Of a DNA stretch of 55,204 nucleotides, positions 1 through 12,187 are shown one piece after another. The notes below the pieces were generated by a model. That model was not told the DNA's origin and did no database searches. It saw nothing but the letters and a program-made list of their open reading frames with translations. The stretch is from positions 1 through 55,204 of the forward strand of contig MU270110.1 of the NCBI GenBank assembly GCA_021432635.1, read 5' to 3'. Both the position numbers and the translations under genes were made by a program. Source of the stretch: Thozetella sp. PMI_491. Lineage: Eukaryota; Ascomycota; Sordariomycetes; Chaetosphaeriales; Chaetosphaeriaceae. Within the stretch, counting starts at the first letter, position 1, and each line of letters opens with the position of its first letter.

Positions 1-165
1 TTTTTTTAATTAATTTAATTAATTTTAGTATATACTAAATTAATATTAATTAGTATAAGCCTGTACTAAAATTAAATTAATTTTCAAAATCCCATACTAA
101 AATTAATTAATTAAAATTAATTAAATTAATACTAAAAATACTAAATTAATTTCACAGCCCTGTGG
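1..165. repeat. AT-saturated low-complexity tract at window edge
   Basis: Almost pure A/T built from TTAATTAA and ATACTAAA/TTTAGTAT words, many in inverted orientation. It probably is the end of a RIP-mutated repeat lying mostly outside the window. Composition changes abruptly to normal GC at about position 155. No coding content is visible. Confidence 0.6.
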
Positions 166-1072
166 CCAATGCAGCAGATTTATGGCCTGAAAGTCATGGG
201 AAGTTCTGGACAAACGGCAAATATCAATCCACTTACCTCAGACGAGCCAAGCATATTTGGCGCCGATGGTCTTACGTGGCCTTGACTAATATATGCTCGT
301 CGCGCATAGTTTGAGCGGGTTTCTTGAGAGTCGGCGGCCGGAGTCGCTGAATGTCGGTGTTCGGTGTGCCAGGAATAGGGGAATCTAGTTTCAAAGTGGT
401 TTGAGGGCTGGTACAGTGGAGATAAGCGTGGATCTAGCCACTATATACAGAGGGGCGTATCCAGAGCCATAGAGAGGGCCAGCGATTAGTTTGTATCCTT
501 ATATTATATTCTATTATGGTCGAAGTGTTGCTATTGCCTCTTCACTCTGCTTGGAAACTCACTCTGACACAGTACCAGCAGACATATAACTTAATCAAGT
601 CCATCTTAGGCCCACACGTCCCGGAGGACACGTTATGAGAAACTATTATTTGGACGTGGAGTTGGGCAATTTGAACCAACACTCTTATACTAGTAAAGTG
701 AACAAGGAGCCATATTATGTCATTAATATGCTAGGAGAAGACATCGGTTATAGATGCAAAGAAACCTGGAAAGTCCTACAGTTACGATAAAATGAGCTGC
801 AATGAGGATTACTGTTTTGACGTTACTAATTGCACTTGACTGATTGATGACAACCGGGGGCTTAGTGAAAGAGCATGCCGGTATAAAATGTACCCAGAAC
901 CAACTCCAAGCACAGCGTCTTGGCTCTGATAGCCCGCACCGGCAACCTAGGAATACCCTGCCGATAACAAACCTGTTTGTGGGCCGGACTTTTTCTATAT
1001 TTGATTGTTTTCTCTTGATTCTAGATTGACTAAGAGCGTAAAAAGGCTTACAACTGAGGAGTGAAGTCGGCT
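166..1072. other. Non-coding stretch, nothing recognised
   Basis: Short open frames only, none with a recognisable domain. A tRNA-like box (GGTTCAAAT on the minus strand near 670-680) was examined but does not fold as a T arm. Probably intergenic or degenerate DNA. Confidence 0.4.
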
Positions 1073-1600
1073 ATGCAGCTGAAGACAGCAAAAGGTACCC
1101 GGGACTGGGTCGGCCCTGAGCTTCTTCTTCGCGACACTATATTGTATGTCTAACCTGACGCGGAGGTTTTACGGGTCATCGACGACGTCTTTGAGGCGCT
1201 AGAGCTCGATGTTCTAGTCAAGATCAACCACAGATAGATTCTCCATGGTTTCTTCATGGTAGCTGGGGTTTTAGATGAAAAGGTCCGTCTTCTCAGCTCT
1301 GTGGTTGATAAACTGGATGAAGCCATTTGGACTGATATAAAGAGGGAGATGGTCGAAGAAAAGAGGGCTATCTGAAGAAGTTGCTGATCGTATCAGAGAG
1401 TATGCCCGGCTTAATGGGAATATGTAAAAAAAAGATTCTTGACTTGCTCTGTTTTGACGAGGCACTTTCTGCTAATGAAAACGTGTAAGCTGGACTAAGG
1501 GAAATGGCCTTGCTTGTCTCTTATCTGAAAGTATTGAATGCTATTGATAGAATCTCCTTTTATCTCTGCTTGCTTGCGCCGGTTGCAAGGTTCTGTTTCC
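1073..1600 (+). pseudogene. Histidyl-tRNA synthetase relic (class II, degenerate)
   Basis: Translated pieces match the order of eukaryotic cytosolic histidyl-tRNA synthetase. LKTAKGTRDWVGPE (from 1073) corresponds to the LKTPKGTRDW start of the catalytic core. After a large internal deletion come VKINHR, a GVLDEKVR segment, and WTDIKREMVEEK followed by a one-base shift into LSEEVADRIREYARLNG. The last recognisable piece is FDEALSANENV then AGLREMALLVSYL. Several frames, internal stops (for example NHR-stop where NHRK is expected) and loss of most of the aminoacylation core make it non-functional. An essential housekeeping gene must exist elsewhere, so this is a duplicated, decayed copy. Boundaries are approximate. 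Confidence 0.8.
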
Positions 1601-3390
1601 TTCTGCTCCACATGCCCCATGGTGGGGGCTGTAGCTAGCAAGACCTGGCGCCAGAGATTAAATGGAAGAAGCCCAGTTGTCAGGAACTAGGGAGGTCTGG
1701 ATAGCATCTCATGCCCATTGTAAAAGCAATTAGTTGGTAGTAAATTTGGAATACTTCGTGATCTCTGAAGTGATCGGCACGATTGCGGAGTAGTCCGCTG
1801 CACAGATCGCGTGACTCGTGCAAAGAGCTTTTGCAGCCAGTAACTCATCATAAGTGCATAAGTACTATAAATAACATTTACCAAGCCTTTCGCTTTCGTA
1901 ACCGAAGCGGATGCCGCCATGGTCACTAAGCTGTGGATGTCCTCCTCCCCGCGGTCGTGTTCGCCTAGGGCAAGCAAGGTAGCTCCGCCGCTCCAGATAT
2001 TAAACTTGTCTAATAGGCATACATTTCCAATCGTCTTAGACGATGCATGGCGCAAAACAGAGCCTCCTGTCTGCACCACGAGCTGTATTGCTAAAGATCC
2101 CGACATTTGGTGCCCATCAATATTATGATGCATCTTACGCTGCAGGTAACAGCGATAGATGCGTGGCTACATGTTAATTGGGTAGGCTGCTGACCTTTCT
2201 CAGGGGACATTGAGGAGATGGAGGCCCATAAAGAGGAGATCATACGCGGGGGTCGAAACAAGTTGACGTACCTGAATGCGAAACTAGGCAAAGGTGGACA
2301 TCCATGGGAAGTGTGATGGAGGGATGCTTTTTATTGCCTTTCGATAAATATAGAACTCTTATGCTTATTCGGCTGACCTGCATACTCTGGCCTGTGTGTG
2401 GTGGACTATCCCGCTCACGTGGGCATAATAGACCTCAGGTGACACGAGCACGGTCTGGGGATAGCAGGACGGCTAGCATATGAGCGAACGTCACATCACT
2501 ACTGTGACAATGCTCTTTAGCGTCACAGGGCACATTCATGGCATCCGCCATGTACTAAGCTTGGCGGAGAGCAACCTGGGCACCCGCTAACGTGTCCGAG
2601 GGGAAGCAACATAATGCGCCGAAGACTTTCCACAAACCGAGCTCGATGCCGACGGCCGGGATTCTCACGTGCCTGGAGCAGCCGTCGGCAGGGATTATGC
2701 TATCCCCCGCTTGTTCTGGCAAGGTCTATGGGGCGGCCCGAGGCCATGACATCTCGGCTAACTCCACCAATCAGTTGTCCAGCTAGGGACAAATGGCGAT
2801 GTCGATGCCCCGACTTGGACAGGCCTAGAGAGGATCAGGCTACTGGATTTGAATCGCTGTAACCTTTTCGACGCGAGCATCTACTCCATCTGCCGCGCCG
2901 GAAAACGCCCGAACCCCGCGCCGGCACTTGGGCCGATGTCCACCGTCTCCGCATAACTCGTCCCCAGACCACCCCCGTCCAGAGACCCACCCGCCGGGGA
3001 CCTGGTCGATACTGGCTCGCTGGCAGCAGCACCGAGCATGACTGTGTGGGGTATTTGGTAGGAAAGCCGGGTTAGGGCGGATTTGATGTTACCTAGTGCA
3101 TCGAATGTTATTACGAACGTCGAATTACCCCTACCTCGGTCACATCACAGCGGCGCCCCGCCTCTCTGCTCCAAGGCACCGGGCCTCCTCTTGCAATTGG
3201 GGTTTTTAGTCCACTGTTGCCATCGGCAAAGGTAACACGCGCGCTGCTTTCTCTTATGGTCATGCCAAGCGACCAAAAGCGAGCTCCGCACGATGGTTGT
3301 GCCCTTTTGAGAAGGAAAGGGGCCGAAAGCTGGGTAAACACGAGGATAGATCGTGCGGTGGGGAATACGACTGTGTGATGAGTCGAAGGG
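1601..3390. other. Intergenic / degenerate, no supported gene
   Basis: It holds a 148-codon minus-strand open frame (1687-2133) and several overlapping short frames around 2592-3422, none with a recognisable domain, signal or splice context. The last few hundred bases are probably the promoter of the carboxylesterase at 3529. Confidence 0.4.
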
Positions 3391-3397
3391 TATAAAG
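3391..3397 (+). promoter_or_regulatory. TATA box, carboxylesterase promoter
   Basis: TATAAAG lies 138 bp upstream of the ATG at 3529, a usual distance for a fungal core promoter with a leader of about 100 nt. The assignment rests on motif and position only. Confidence 0.5.
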
Positions 3398-3528
3398 ATG
3401 TGTCTCTGGGATCTAGGTCCACTGCTGTATTGGCAGGCTATCCACTTTTACAATTGCGTGAAATTCTTGTATTCGCCCACCCACCCCGCCTTCTCCTAGA
3501 GACGAAGGCGAGATCCTAAAGCATAAAA

Positions 3529-5434
3529 ATGCAGTTGCAATATCTGCCCCTCTGGGGGCTATCATTGGTAGTCTCGCTGGTCTGTGGGTTGCCCCAGGGA
3601 CCTGTATTAGCTTCGGCACCTCTCACCCTTCAGACTTCTAGCGGGATCGTGACAGGCTTTGTTAACCAGACGCGGAGTCCCTATGTCCGACAGTTCCTGT
3701 CCATCCCCTACGCCCTTCCGCCCATAGGCTCCTTACGGTTCCAGCCCCCAGTGCCTATGCTCTCAGGTGCATCCATCCAAGCTACCTCCCTTCCCCCTTC
3801 ATGCATGCAAGCGTATTCGGCGCCGCAGCCAGGGTCAGCTTTCGGAGCCGGCTTCCTCATAACTGGCAGGATGTCCGAGGACTGTCTCTATGCAAATGTA
3901 TACACCCCTCTCAATGCCGCCCCGGGAAGCTTACCCGTTGTTATCTGGATCTACGGCGGCGCTTTTGTCTCTGGAGGTTCAGATGTGCCATTCCAGATTC
4001 CAGACAAGTGGGTAGACCGGACTAAGTCACATATCGTTGTCACATTTAAGTATGCTCCGCTCTTTTCGTTATAATATTCGCCCGCCGGGTGTCTCTTTCA
4101 TGGCTGATCTGACCAATCTCAGCTACCGTGTCAACGTTTTCGGCTACCCCAATGCCCGTGCTCAGGCATCCAATCCTGGACTCTTGGACCAAAGACTGGT
4201 GTATGTAGCCTCGCCCTCCCTGCTTCTTCAGACGCTAACCGTATTTAATTTCAGAGTCGAATGGGTGCAGCGAAACATTGCCTCGTTTGGGTGCGTCCCA
4301 CCTTTATTTTATATGCATCCCCTAGAAGACCGATAGCTTTTCCCTTCGTTGGAAAGATGCTGAAACCATGCTGTTGTAGGGGAGACCCGACAAGAATTCT
4401 CATTTGGGGTCAGTCTGCTGGTGCTGCAGCTGTGGGCCTGTACGGCTACGCATATTACAGCAATCCTATTATTGTCGGAGCTATCGCCCACTCGGGGAGC
4501 GCGACGATGCTGATCGCGAATGACACAAGTCACACAATGTTTACGTCACTGGCTGGCCAGGTAGGCTGTGGAAATCTCACGGCCCAGGCAGAGCTAGCAT
4601 GCGTGCAGAACGTTCCAGCATCGGCTGTCTTAAATGCCATGTCGACTATTCCAAGCCTGTTCGTTCCCGCTCCCGACAACATCACCGCGTTCACGCCTGC
4701 CACCGCTGCAGAGCGCGCTGCTACAGGAAAACTCGCACGATACGTGAGTCTGACTACACTGATCCATGGAAGCGCTCCGCAGCGCTAATACAAGTCTCGA
4801 GGCCAACAGCAAATGATTATGGGCACCACGTCTGACGAGGGCGCTGCATTCGGCGGGTTTGATCCTATTACATGCCCAGTTGAGTCTGAACTTGAGTACG
4901 TAGAAGTTCCCTTGAGTAGTAAGGTGTGCACCGTGCCCTCTCGCCAGTGACTGACTGAGGTGACCAGTGTGCGCGTCAAGTATGGCTATCTAACCCATCG
5001 ATACTACTACTCCGGAAACTTTTCCAACATCACTCCGCTGGGCCCTACTCATAGTGGTAAGTGATATATTCGATTCGTGCTCCCCCCAACCCGGCGAATA
5101 GGGGAAAGCGCGGGTGCCCAATGCTAATCATCATCGCTAGCTGATCTTCCCCTCGTTTTTGGAACCATCGGCGAGTATGGGACCCCGACCCAGTTTGAAG
5201 GGACTTTAAGCACCGTGATGCAAGGTGAGCGACTACATTGGCAATTCCGATAGAAGCGGCTGACCATCTCCAGATTTATGGTTCTCTTTTATATCCAACA
5301 CCGCCGCCCCACTCTGCGGACAGGGCCAATGTTGGCCACTCTATAATCCTAGTACACCTTCGATGGCATGGCTAGGAAATGACAGCAAAGCCTTTCAGCT
5401 TGTCAGTGACAAGGTTGTCACCGCATCGTGTTAG
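3529..5434 (+). CDS. Secreted type-B carboxylesterase/lipase (alpha/beta hydrolase)
   Basis: Eight exons are inferred from GT-AG sites with consistent phase: 3529-4049, 4123-4200, 4255-4290, 4380-4743, 4795-4895, 4968-5056, 5141-5224 and 5274-5434. They give 1434 nt, or 477 aa. A signal peptide (LPLWGLSLVVSLVCGLP) opens the protein. The family signature EDCLYANVYTP, the oxyanion-hole segment YGGAFVSGG, nucleophile elbow GQSAGAAA, acid in TTSDEGAAF and His in THSADLPLVFG form a complete Ser-Glu-His triad. It should hydrolyse ester or lipid substrates outside the cell; the substrate cannot be told from sequence. The length is somewhat short for the family (usually 520-560 aa). All introns are 49-89 nt. 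The gene appears intact, unlike the lipase that follows on the same strand. Confidence 0.88.
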
Positions 5435-6054
5435 CAGGGGCGAGTAGCTGGTTCCCTAACGTAGGACTATGGAGAGAAGTATTACTTGTGTCTTCCGTCT
5501 ACCAAGGCACACATTGGCCTGATTAGACACATTGTGATGTCTTAGGACTGCAGTCATTTGAAATAACAAAGGTTTCTCCTTCAAAATCCCTTGAAACTGT
5601 TACTAGTCGTAAGGGTTGTATCGTTCTTTCTTTAACTATATTTAACACTAAAAGCTTATTTAATACATCTTTAAAATCAAGCTAATTCTTAGTTAAATAA
5701 AAAAAAGCTTATATGCTTTAGGTGCTTGTTACGCAGTGTACGGAATAACTATTGAGGGCTGCGATACAAATTTGGTCCTCCCGGACCGCCCGTTGTAGCA
5801 AAGTGGGTTGGACTTAAGTTCTGTCATTGCTCAGTCATGCTACCCTGTATCTCGTACTATACCTAGTGTATACCTAGGCCGATGCTCGATCTGGCTGCAC
5901 ATGGGTTAAAAGTGGGATACAATGCTCGTATTCACCCACTTAGTTCGTGACGCGTTCCTTCAGCTGGCTATACCGACGAGGCAAAGCGAACCAAAATAAG
6001 CGATTATGATACTACGTTCACGTCGCACCAACAATGGGCGGGCGAGATTAGAAG
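5435..6054. other. Intergenic between esterase and lipase
   Basis: No gene is seen. An AT-rich patch at about 5610-5720 stands out locally. The right end is the lipase promoter. Confidence 0.5.
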
Positions 6055-6061
6055 TATAAAG
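6055..6061 (+). promoter_or_regulatory. TATA box, secretory lipase promoter
   Basis: TATAAAG lies 123 bp upstream of the ATG at 6178. The spacing matches that seen for the esterase at 3529. Confidence 0.45.
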
Positions 6062-6177
6062 ACATCCCAGACAAGCGCCAAGAATCCCAACCCGCCTTAA
6101 CGCCACCCGACCAAACTAGGTACCTAACCCAAACCAGAGCCAATCTGCTGCTCGAATTAGCCCTGACAAGTGGGGCG

Positions 6178-7431
6178 ATGGGATCGCTTCTCCAGCTCCT
6201 CCTTGCTGCTGCCAGCATCTGGTCGCTCTCAGTGGCATCACCGTGCATAAGCAAGCGTACCGCGCTGGTGGCACCTAGCCAGGATCCGTGGTACACCGCA
6301 CCGGATGGGTATGAAGACACGGAGCCAGGCACGGTTCTGCGTCTGCGCAGCTTCGACGAGGACCTGACAACCCTGATGCCCGACGCTGCGCAGATATGGA
6401 ACATCCTGTATCGCACCACCGACAGCCGTTACCAGCCCACCTTTGCAGTCACGACTTTGCTGGTACCGAAGACGCCCGATTCAACATCGCTGCTCTCCTA
6501 CCAGATTGCATACGACTCGGCAGATGTTGACTCCAGCCCCAGCCGTACCATGTACACGGGTGGCTTCCTGGACGTTGCGCTCCTCTTCCACCAGGCCCTT
6601 TCGCGGGGCTGGTTCCTCAACGTCCCGGACTTCGAGGGACCCTTGGCCGGTTTCACGGTAGGCGTCATGTCTGGCCACGCCGTGATCGACCCCATCCGAG
6701 CCGTGCTCTCTGTCAGTGACCTACTCGGACTCTCACCTGATGCGGAGTATGCTACGTGGGGATACTCAGGTGGCGCGTTGGCAAGTGAATGGGCGGGTGA
6801 GCTACAGCCTGGCTACGCGCCCGAGATGAGCTTTGCCGGAACCGCGCTGGGTGGCTTGACGCCTAAGGTCAGCAGCACATTGATGGCCCTCACGGGGAGC
6901 TTCTTGGCCGGCATCGCGCCCCCAGGTATCATTGGCATCGCAAACCAGTTCCCCGACGTCCTTGCCAATCTCAAATCCAAGCTTAAGACCAACGGGACTT
7001 ACAACAGGTGACGAGCATGAACCTCGCCGAAACGCAGCTCGCTTTTCAGAACCAGGATCTCAACCAATACTTTGTCAACGGGTTGGCCGACATTGTCAAC
7101 TCGACCCTCGCTGGGGTTATCAGCAGCGACGGACTCATGGGTTACCACGGGGTGCCAGAGATGCCAGTTTACGTGTATGGAGCTATCCACGATGAGGTTG
7201 GACCCGTAGCAGATACCGACAAGCTGGTGGATCAGTACTGCAGCGCTGGCGCCAACATCCTGTACCAACGCAACACGGTTGGCGGGCACGTGGCTGAGGA
7301 AACAAACGGTTTCACATCAGCTTTTAATTGGGATTGCGGCCGTGCTGGGAGGCGTGTATAACACGAACTATCCAGCAGTGGGCTGCACAATTCAGAACGT
7401 GACGATAAGTATTAGTAACTCGCCGATATAA
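6178..7431 (+). pseudogene. Secretory lipase (LIP family), two frameshifts
   Basis: A signal peptide (GSLLQLLLAAASIWSLSVAS) is followed by a LIP-type alpha/beta hydrolase. The protein has YTAPDGYE near the start, the nucleophile elbow TWGYSGGALASEW at about residue 200, and the catalytic-His region TVGGHVAEET near 7280. The family secretes triacylglycerol lipases. The reading frame from 6178 hits TGA at 7009 just after NGTYNR. Homologous-looking sequence continues one frame over (TSMNLAETQLAFQNQD onward) and then returns to the first frame near 7330 (AVLGGVYNTNYPAVG), ending at TAA 7429-7431. No intron fits either shift: the sequence on both sides is protein-like and the gaps are one base. 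Read literally this is a pseudogene truncated at 277 codons. Two compensating assembly errors would give an intact lipase of about 417 aa. Confidence 0.75.
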
Positions 7432-7576
7432 AGATAAAACGAAGATGAGCACCTCAATGCGTAATATTGATACATACAAGTGTACTCCTAAAGTCTGCTC
7501 TAGTCCTATCGCCTCTCTACTGTCCATATCTCCGGCAATTATATAAATCACCCTCACATTTGCAGTAAATCCATTC

Positions 7577-9134
7577 TCAGCACTTGCTCCCAGCCGTTCC
7601 GCACTTAGTTAGCTTGTACATTACACTTTCGTGCTCACTTAGGAAACTTGCGAGCTGAGTGCTGGTGACGCCGATGTCGCTGAAGTCGGGGCCACCCCTA
7701 CCGCCGCCTCCCAGCACCCTCCGCACGAACCACGAAGAGCCTCCGAGTCCTAGCTGGTTAAGGGTAGCTGTAACTAGCTGGTCGCCCTGAATATTCGCGT
7801 TGAACGAGCATCCGTCCCAGCAAATGTCTGGGCCAAGGTTGGTCAGAACCACGACTGCCTCACCCCCATCCGTGCTGGGGCCGGCAACCCAGGCTTGCAG
7901 CTGAGTTGGCTGCGTTCCAGGCAGCTTAGGAACCATGGGGAAGTTGGCTGTGAAGGCAGCGATGTCTAGGACCTCCGGGTTGGTGAGGAGTGTGTTACCG
8001 AGGCTGTCTACCTTGGTCATATCCGCGCCCTGGATCAGGTTGGCACCTGCGCCGAGCCACAAGATCGTTTGGCCGTACCGCTCGATGGTGGACAACCCAG
8101 ACCAAGAAGAGGCACTGCTCGGTGCTGCGGACACGAGGCTATCCATATCCGGACGGATCATGATGGGCAGGCCTTGACGTGTCGAATCCAGTACCTGCTG
8201 GTTTATGAACTCGCGGTACTGCTCCAAAGTCCGCTGGATTGGCCCCCAGGAGACCGGGTTCTTCCCGAAGTTGATATCTCGGTCGAGGCGTAGGGTGTCG
8301 GCATTACTCCGCCACGTGGTCCAGAACGGCTGGTCGCGATCCAGACCCCACGAGATGTCGAGCCGAATGTTAGGGTTGATCTTCATGATGGCGTTGTGGA
8401 ATGCCACCACCGCGGGGCTGTCATTGGCAGGTTTCGGGTCCCCCGAAGAACTCGGGTTCAGATCCGAACCTGGCGTGATGTAGTCAAGCTTGATAAAGTC
8501 CACACCACTAGACTACACGTTAGACGGGAGGTGTGTTATCCTAGCGATGGAGAGTATGGACTTACAAGGAGTTAAACAGTCGAACTACAGAGTCGTGCCA
8601 CTCCTGAACACCGGGGAGGCCATAGTTGAAATCATTGCGGGCATTGTACGCATTGTTGATGCCAGGCCGGCTGTCGACAGTAGTGTTGAAGAGCGAGCCG
8701 ATCTTAATGTTGGTTCCTTCCACCAGTTTGTTCGCATCGGCCACAAATGCACCTGGAAGTGCATAAACACCAAGCTTCATTCCATTCTGGTGCAGTTTGG
8801 CGGCAAAATCCTGGATTGACATGGTGCTGAACACGCTCGGATCCGGGATGAGTCTACCGTTGTCATCACCATTGCCTCCAACTGACCAGCCGGAGTCGAA
8901 GCTGCAGACATAGTCAAAGCCTGCTTGCGCCTTTCCGTAGAAAAATTCGCACTGCTGGTCCATGAGCGCGACGGTGAGCGCCTCGCCATTAGACTGGGCG
9001 ATAAACGAGTTCCATCCTCTAGCCGCAGAGGTCTTCCCACTAGCCGAGCTCCCGTAGAAGGGCGGCTGCTGGCAAGACGACGTTGTTAGGAGACCGGCTA
9101 GACTGGCCAAAATGGAGAGATTTGTTTTCATCAT
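7577..9134 (-). CDS. Secreted GH27-type alpha-galactosidase-like glycoside hydrolase
   Basis: Two exons on the minus strand, 9134-8566 and 8507-7577, joined across a 58-nt intron (GTAAGT to GTCTAG), give 1500 nt and 499 aa. The start is one of two adjacent ATGs (9134 or 9131); both precede a clear signal peptide (NLSILASLAGLLTTSSC). RGWNSF near the N-terminus and GVDFIKLDYITPG, which carries the expected nucleophile Asp, are hallmarks of clan GH-D (GH27/GH36). The C-terminal region from the PGTQPTQLQAWVAGP segment on resembles the accessory beta-sandwich. It should release terminal alpha-galactose from plant galactosides, though the exact substrate is uncertain. It is convergent with the lipase; their stops are about 145 bp apart. 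It appears intact. Confidence 0.85.
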
Positions 9135-10524
9135 GGCGTAGAGACGGGTTGCCTCACTATTGCAGGGCGGTTTGGAGATAATCTGTGAAAACAAAGGAAA
9201 GGGCAACGGTGGGAATTATCGGGTGTTTTTAAGGCCATGTGAGCATTAGCTGCTCTGCGAATAAGCAGACACACCAAAGAAAATACGAACAGAGCTCTGC
9301 CTTGTCAGCAAATGCAACCTAGTGGATTGAGCATCGGGTTAAAGATCCTCTGGCTTTACGATTGAAAATCGATTGAGCTGACTTTCTCCACCTTTCACCT
9401 TAAATTGCCTAACTCGCTTGGCGATCTACAACGGCGCTCGGGTTAAGATACTTTGTTGCTCGTATGCACCTAGGGCTTATGCAAAAGGACAGCATTACCA
9501 TTGCGTCGGCTTCTTGGGCTTCGGCAATAATCTCAGCGATGCTCAGAATAAAAGATATGCTTCCAATCTGTACCTCACAACGCATATTTATCTTGGAGCT
9601 GGGATTCAACATCATTCTACGCTACGGCGGTTATTGGCGCACTAGGGTCACACCTGCCTCCATGGGTAAAATTCCCCTTTCCATGCATATTTAGCGAAAC
9701 AAACGAAGTTCCAATGACAATTGAGAATGTTATTGGCAGCATTGACTCAACAGACTGAGGTGTGACACGGGACACAAACTGGAGCCGAAACCCGTAACTA
9801 GGTGCGTGGAAGAGCTACTTGTGTGTGATTACTATGCGGAAGGGGCGCTGAGTGGGCAATGAAACGCTATCCTATGTGGCAAAAACCTGTAAGTGTCAGA
9901 ACGGCGATTACTCAACGTGGACTGTATCGAAGTAATTTTGAAACTCTTTGCTGCCGAACCTTTCTTCGATTCAGCAATTTCCTAGGTTGCTATGCCTTCG
10001 CCAACTATAGAGCTCCAGCGTCGGCAGGCTGCCCAATCAGAGGCATTGAAGAGAGAGCACCTCCGACCTAGTCACCCACCTTTCCAGGTTTGGCGTTGCA
10101 GGCTCGCACCCCATTCCTCGAGTTCAAAACTTAATGGTTAAAGGCCGGTTCAGCCTTTATCTAAACTCGTCTCAATCTTGCCTGGAGTTTTGGCCGTGGT
10201 GATGTCACGATGGGACCACGCACCACCAAACGAGTGGCTCGTCAAGGAGAGGCTCAGCCTGATAGGTACCCCTGATGTCATCACACTGCGATTGGACGCC
10301 ACCGAGTAGCGACAGCTTATAATACTGCTCACAGCAGACGAGTGTGACAATTGACACTGTCGCACCCATTCTGGCAGCTGTGTACCCAGATTGCTAGAGT
10401 CGGAGCGCTGCATCTTTGGCATGGCTTTTCTACAGCATCCGCCACGCCGCCTAAGAGAAGATGATTCACAGCTTCTCCGACCCGAGTTGTCAATCGCCAT
10501 CGTGGACTCCCGCCAGCTCTGGCA
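9135..10524. other. Intergenic between divergent genes
   Basis: Upstream region shared by the alpha-galactosidase (minus) and the membrane-protein gene (plus). Several 60-116 codon frames overlap on both strands and none shows a domain. No convincing TATA element was found for either gene. Confidence 0.45.
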
Positions 10525-12063
10525 ATGCCGACTACCATCTCGACGGGCTGGACGCCTCCGCCTCTCTCGGTGGTGAATATTAGCGACTGCAATGCAACTG
10601 CGGCCTGGCTAGGAGCAATTGCCCAAGCCGGGCTAGATTTGCCCCATGAGACCGGCCAGCCCTTCCTCGTCGCCCGCATGATTCCGATAGACGTAAGTCT
10701 CGATTATGTGCGGTCCGCGATCCCCAACAACTATTCTCCAGCGCCTGACGACGTCGACCTGTTCGCTTGGTATACCGAGTTCTGGATCAACTCCACTGTA
10801 TCGGATCCGGAAAGCGAGCAGATCGAAGAAAGAGCGGAGCTGTTTCCTCTCCTGAACTGCAGCGAGAAACTCTGTCCGGCACTCAAGTGGGAGGGAGACC
10901 CCGATGTTTCCGGGATTGGAATGATCGTCACCTACTATATAGAAGCCGTCTTGAGCACGATCTTTCTCCTCGCCTCGCTCTTTTACGAACTGCGTCAAGC
11001 AAACAGGCACTGCGTGCACCTCGTATCTAGCATCCGCAACCCTGGAGCTCGTGGTCTAATGGCTCGACTCGGAAAGGGATTTAAGTAATCCGCCGACAAG
11101 TTCCTCGACGTTGCCCTTATCTTTGCTGCCGGGCATTTACTAGCTGCCATGTGCCGTTTCGTGTCCGCATATCGTCACTACCTGTATGACAGACCGGTAC
11201 CTGTATACAGTTTGATGGGTTCTATCTTCATGTCCGAATTTTCCGTCTTTCCCGCCGTTATGCTGCAGTCCTTCAACCGTGGAATGAGAAGGAATCTCCA
11301 GAGACAAGTTCTTTAGTTCTTCATCATTATGTTGTCAATCGTACTTAACATATTCTTGGGACTTGTGGGGCCTCGGTCGACCCCGGACTGGACCGCCTCT
11401 AATGTCGATGGAACGCTGGCGGTAACGGTGCACGACATGTTTTGGGAGCAGGCGTGCGACGATATTCCATTTAAACAAACACTCATCGGGTTCTACTTTG
11501 TTGGGCTTCTCGTCCTGATTTTTAACGCCGTCTGGTGGGTTGGCTACACCTTATCGGGATGGGAGACTGCAGTGAACAGGATCCCACAGCACCTGAGAGA
11601 ACGGTTCAAGGTAGAGAAGATCTGGCGACTCTGGGACCATCACGAGCACAGGATGCGTATTTTCAACGGCAGCCTTTTAGGCGCGTTGATGTGGATCTTC
11701 CTCGGAATGTTCCATCGGTACAGTTACATCTTGTCGCAGAAGGCTGGAGGAAGCGACTAGGACACGGAGTGGACCTTCGGCCAAGTCCTAGCGCCGGTGG
11801 CATTTGCGCAGGTTACTTTCGACCTTATTAAACGTGAGTTGGTTTCCGGAGAGATTAGGTTCTCTAGCGCTAACAAACTATCATCAGATCTACCCGGACA
11901 TGACGTAGATAAGGGAACGCAAGTTCATTGGGATAATCTGAATGTTGATACCGGCGAAAGGCCGCACGTCGGAGAACGACTACCTGGCAACAGCACCGAT
12001 ATCAATCGACAGTTAGGCGATGACAATGGGTGGGAACGTAATGTAGACCCATGGGAGATGTAA
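10525..12063 (+). pseudogene. Seven-helix integral membrane protein with three in-frame stops
   Basis: One frame runs from the ATG at 10525 to TAA at 12061. It encodes an extracellular-looking N-terminal domain with paired cysteines (ISDCNAT, LLNCSEKLC) and about seven hydrophobic segments, for example MIVTYYIEAVLSTIFLLASL, VALIFAAGHLLAAMCRFVS, IMLSIVLNIFLGLVG and GFYFVGLLVLIFNAVWWVG. A 54-nt intron with a CTAAC branch fits at 11834-11887. The frame is broken by TAA at 11086, TAG at 11314 and TAG at 11758. There are no indels, and protein-like sequence continues after each stop. All three could be Gln codons (CAA/CAG) changed by C-to-T. Such proteins are widespread in fungi but their function is unknown. 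Confidence 0.75.
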
Positions 12064-12187
12064 GAGATAAAAGTATCAAAATAGAATGTACAACGATTTT
12101 ATGCGCAATATACCCAGCAATGTCAAATATTCCAAGATATGCCTCATATTTATACTTGTGCTTCGGAATATTCCAAGGCAGCTAGGC

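Noticed and set aside
1687..2133. 148-codon minus-strand open frame
   Set aside because: No domain, no splice context or promoter, and it overlaps other frames; it may be decay debris.
2592..3422. Several overlapping frames on both strands
   Set aside because: Composition looks like chance open frames in GC-rich DNA; no conserved motif.
4050..5273. Multiple frame changes in the carboxylesterase
   Set aside because: All are explained by seven canonical introns in phase, with a full catalytic triad.
11086..11760. Stop codons as reassigned Gln codons or programmed readthrough
   Set aside because: Neighbouring genes use TAA/TAG as normal terminators and have no internal ones, so nonsense mutation is simpler.
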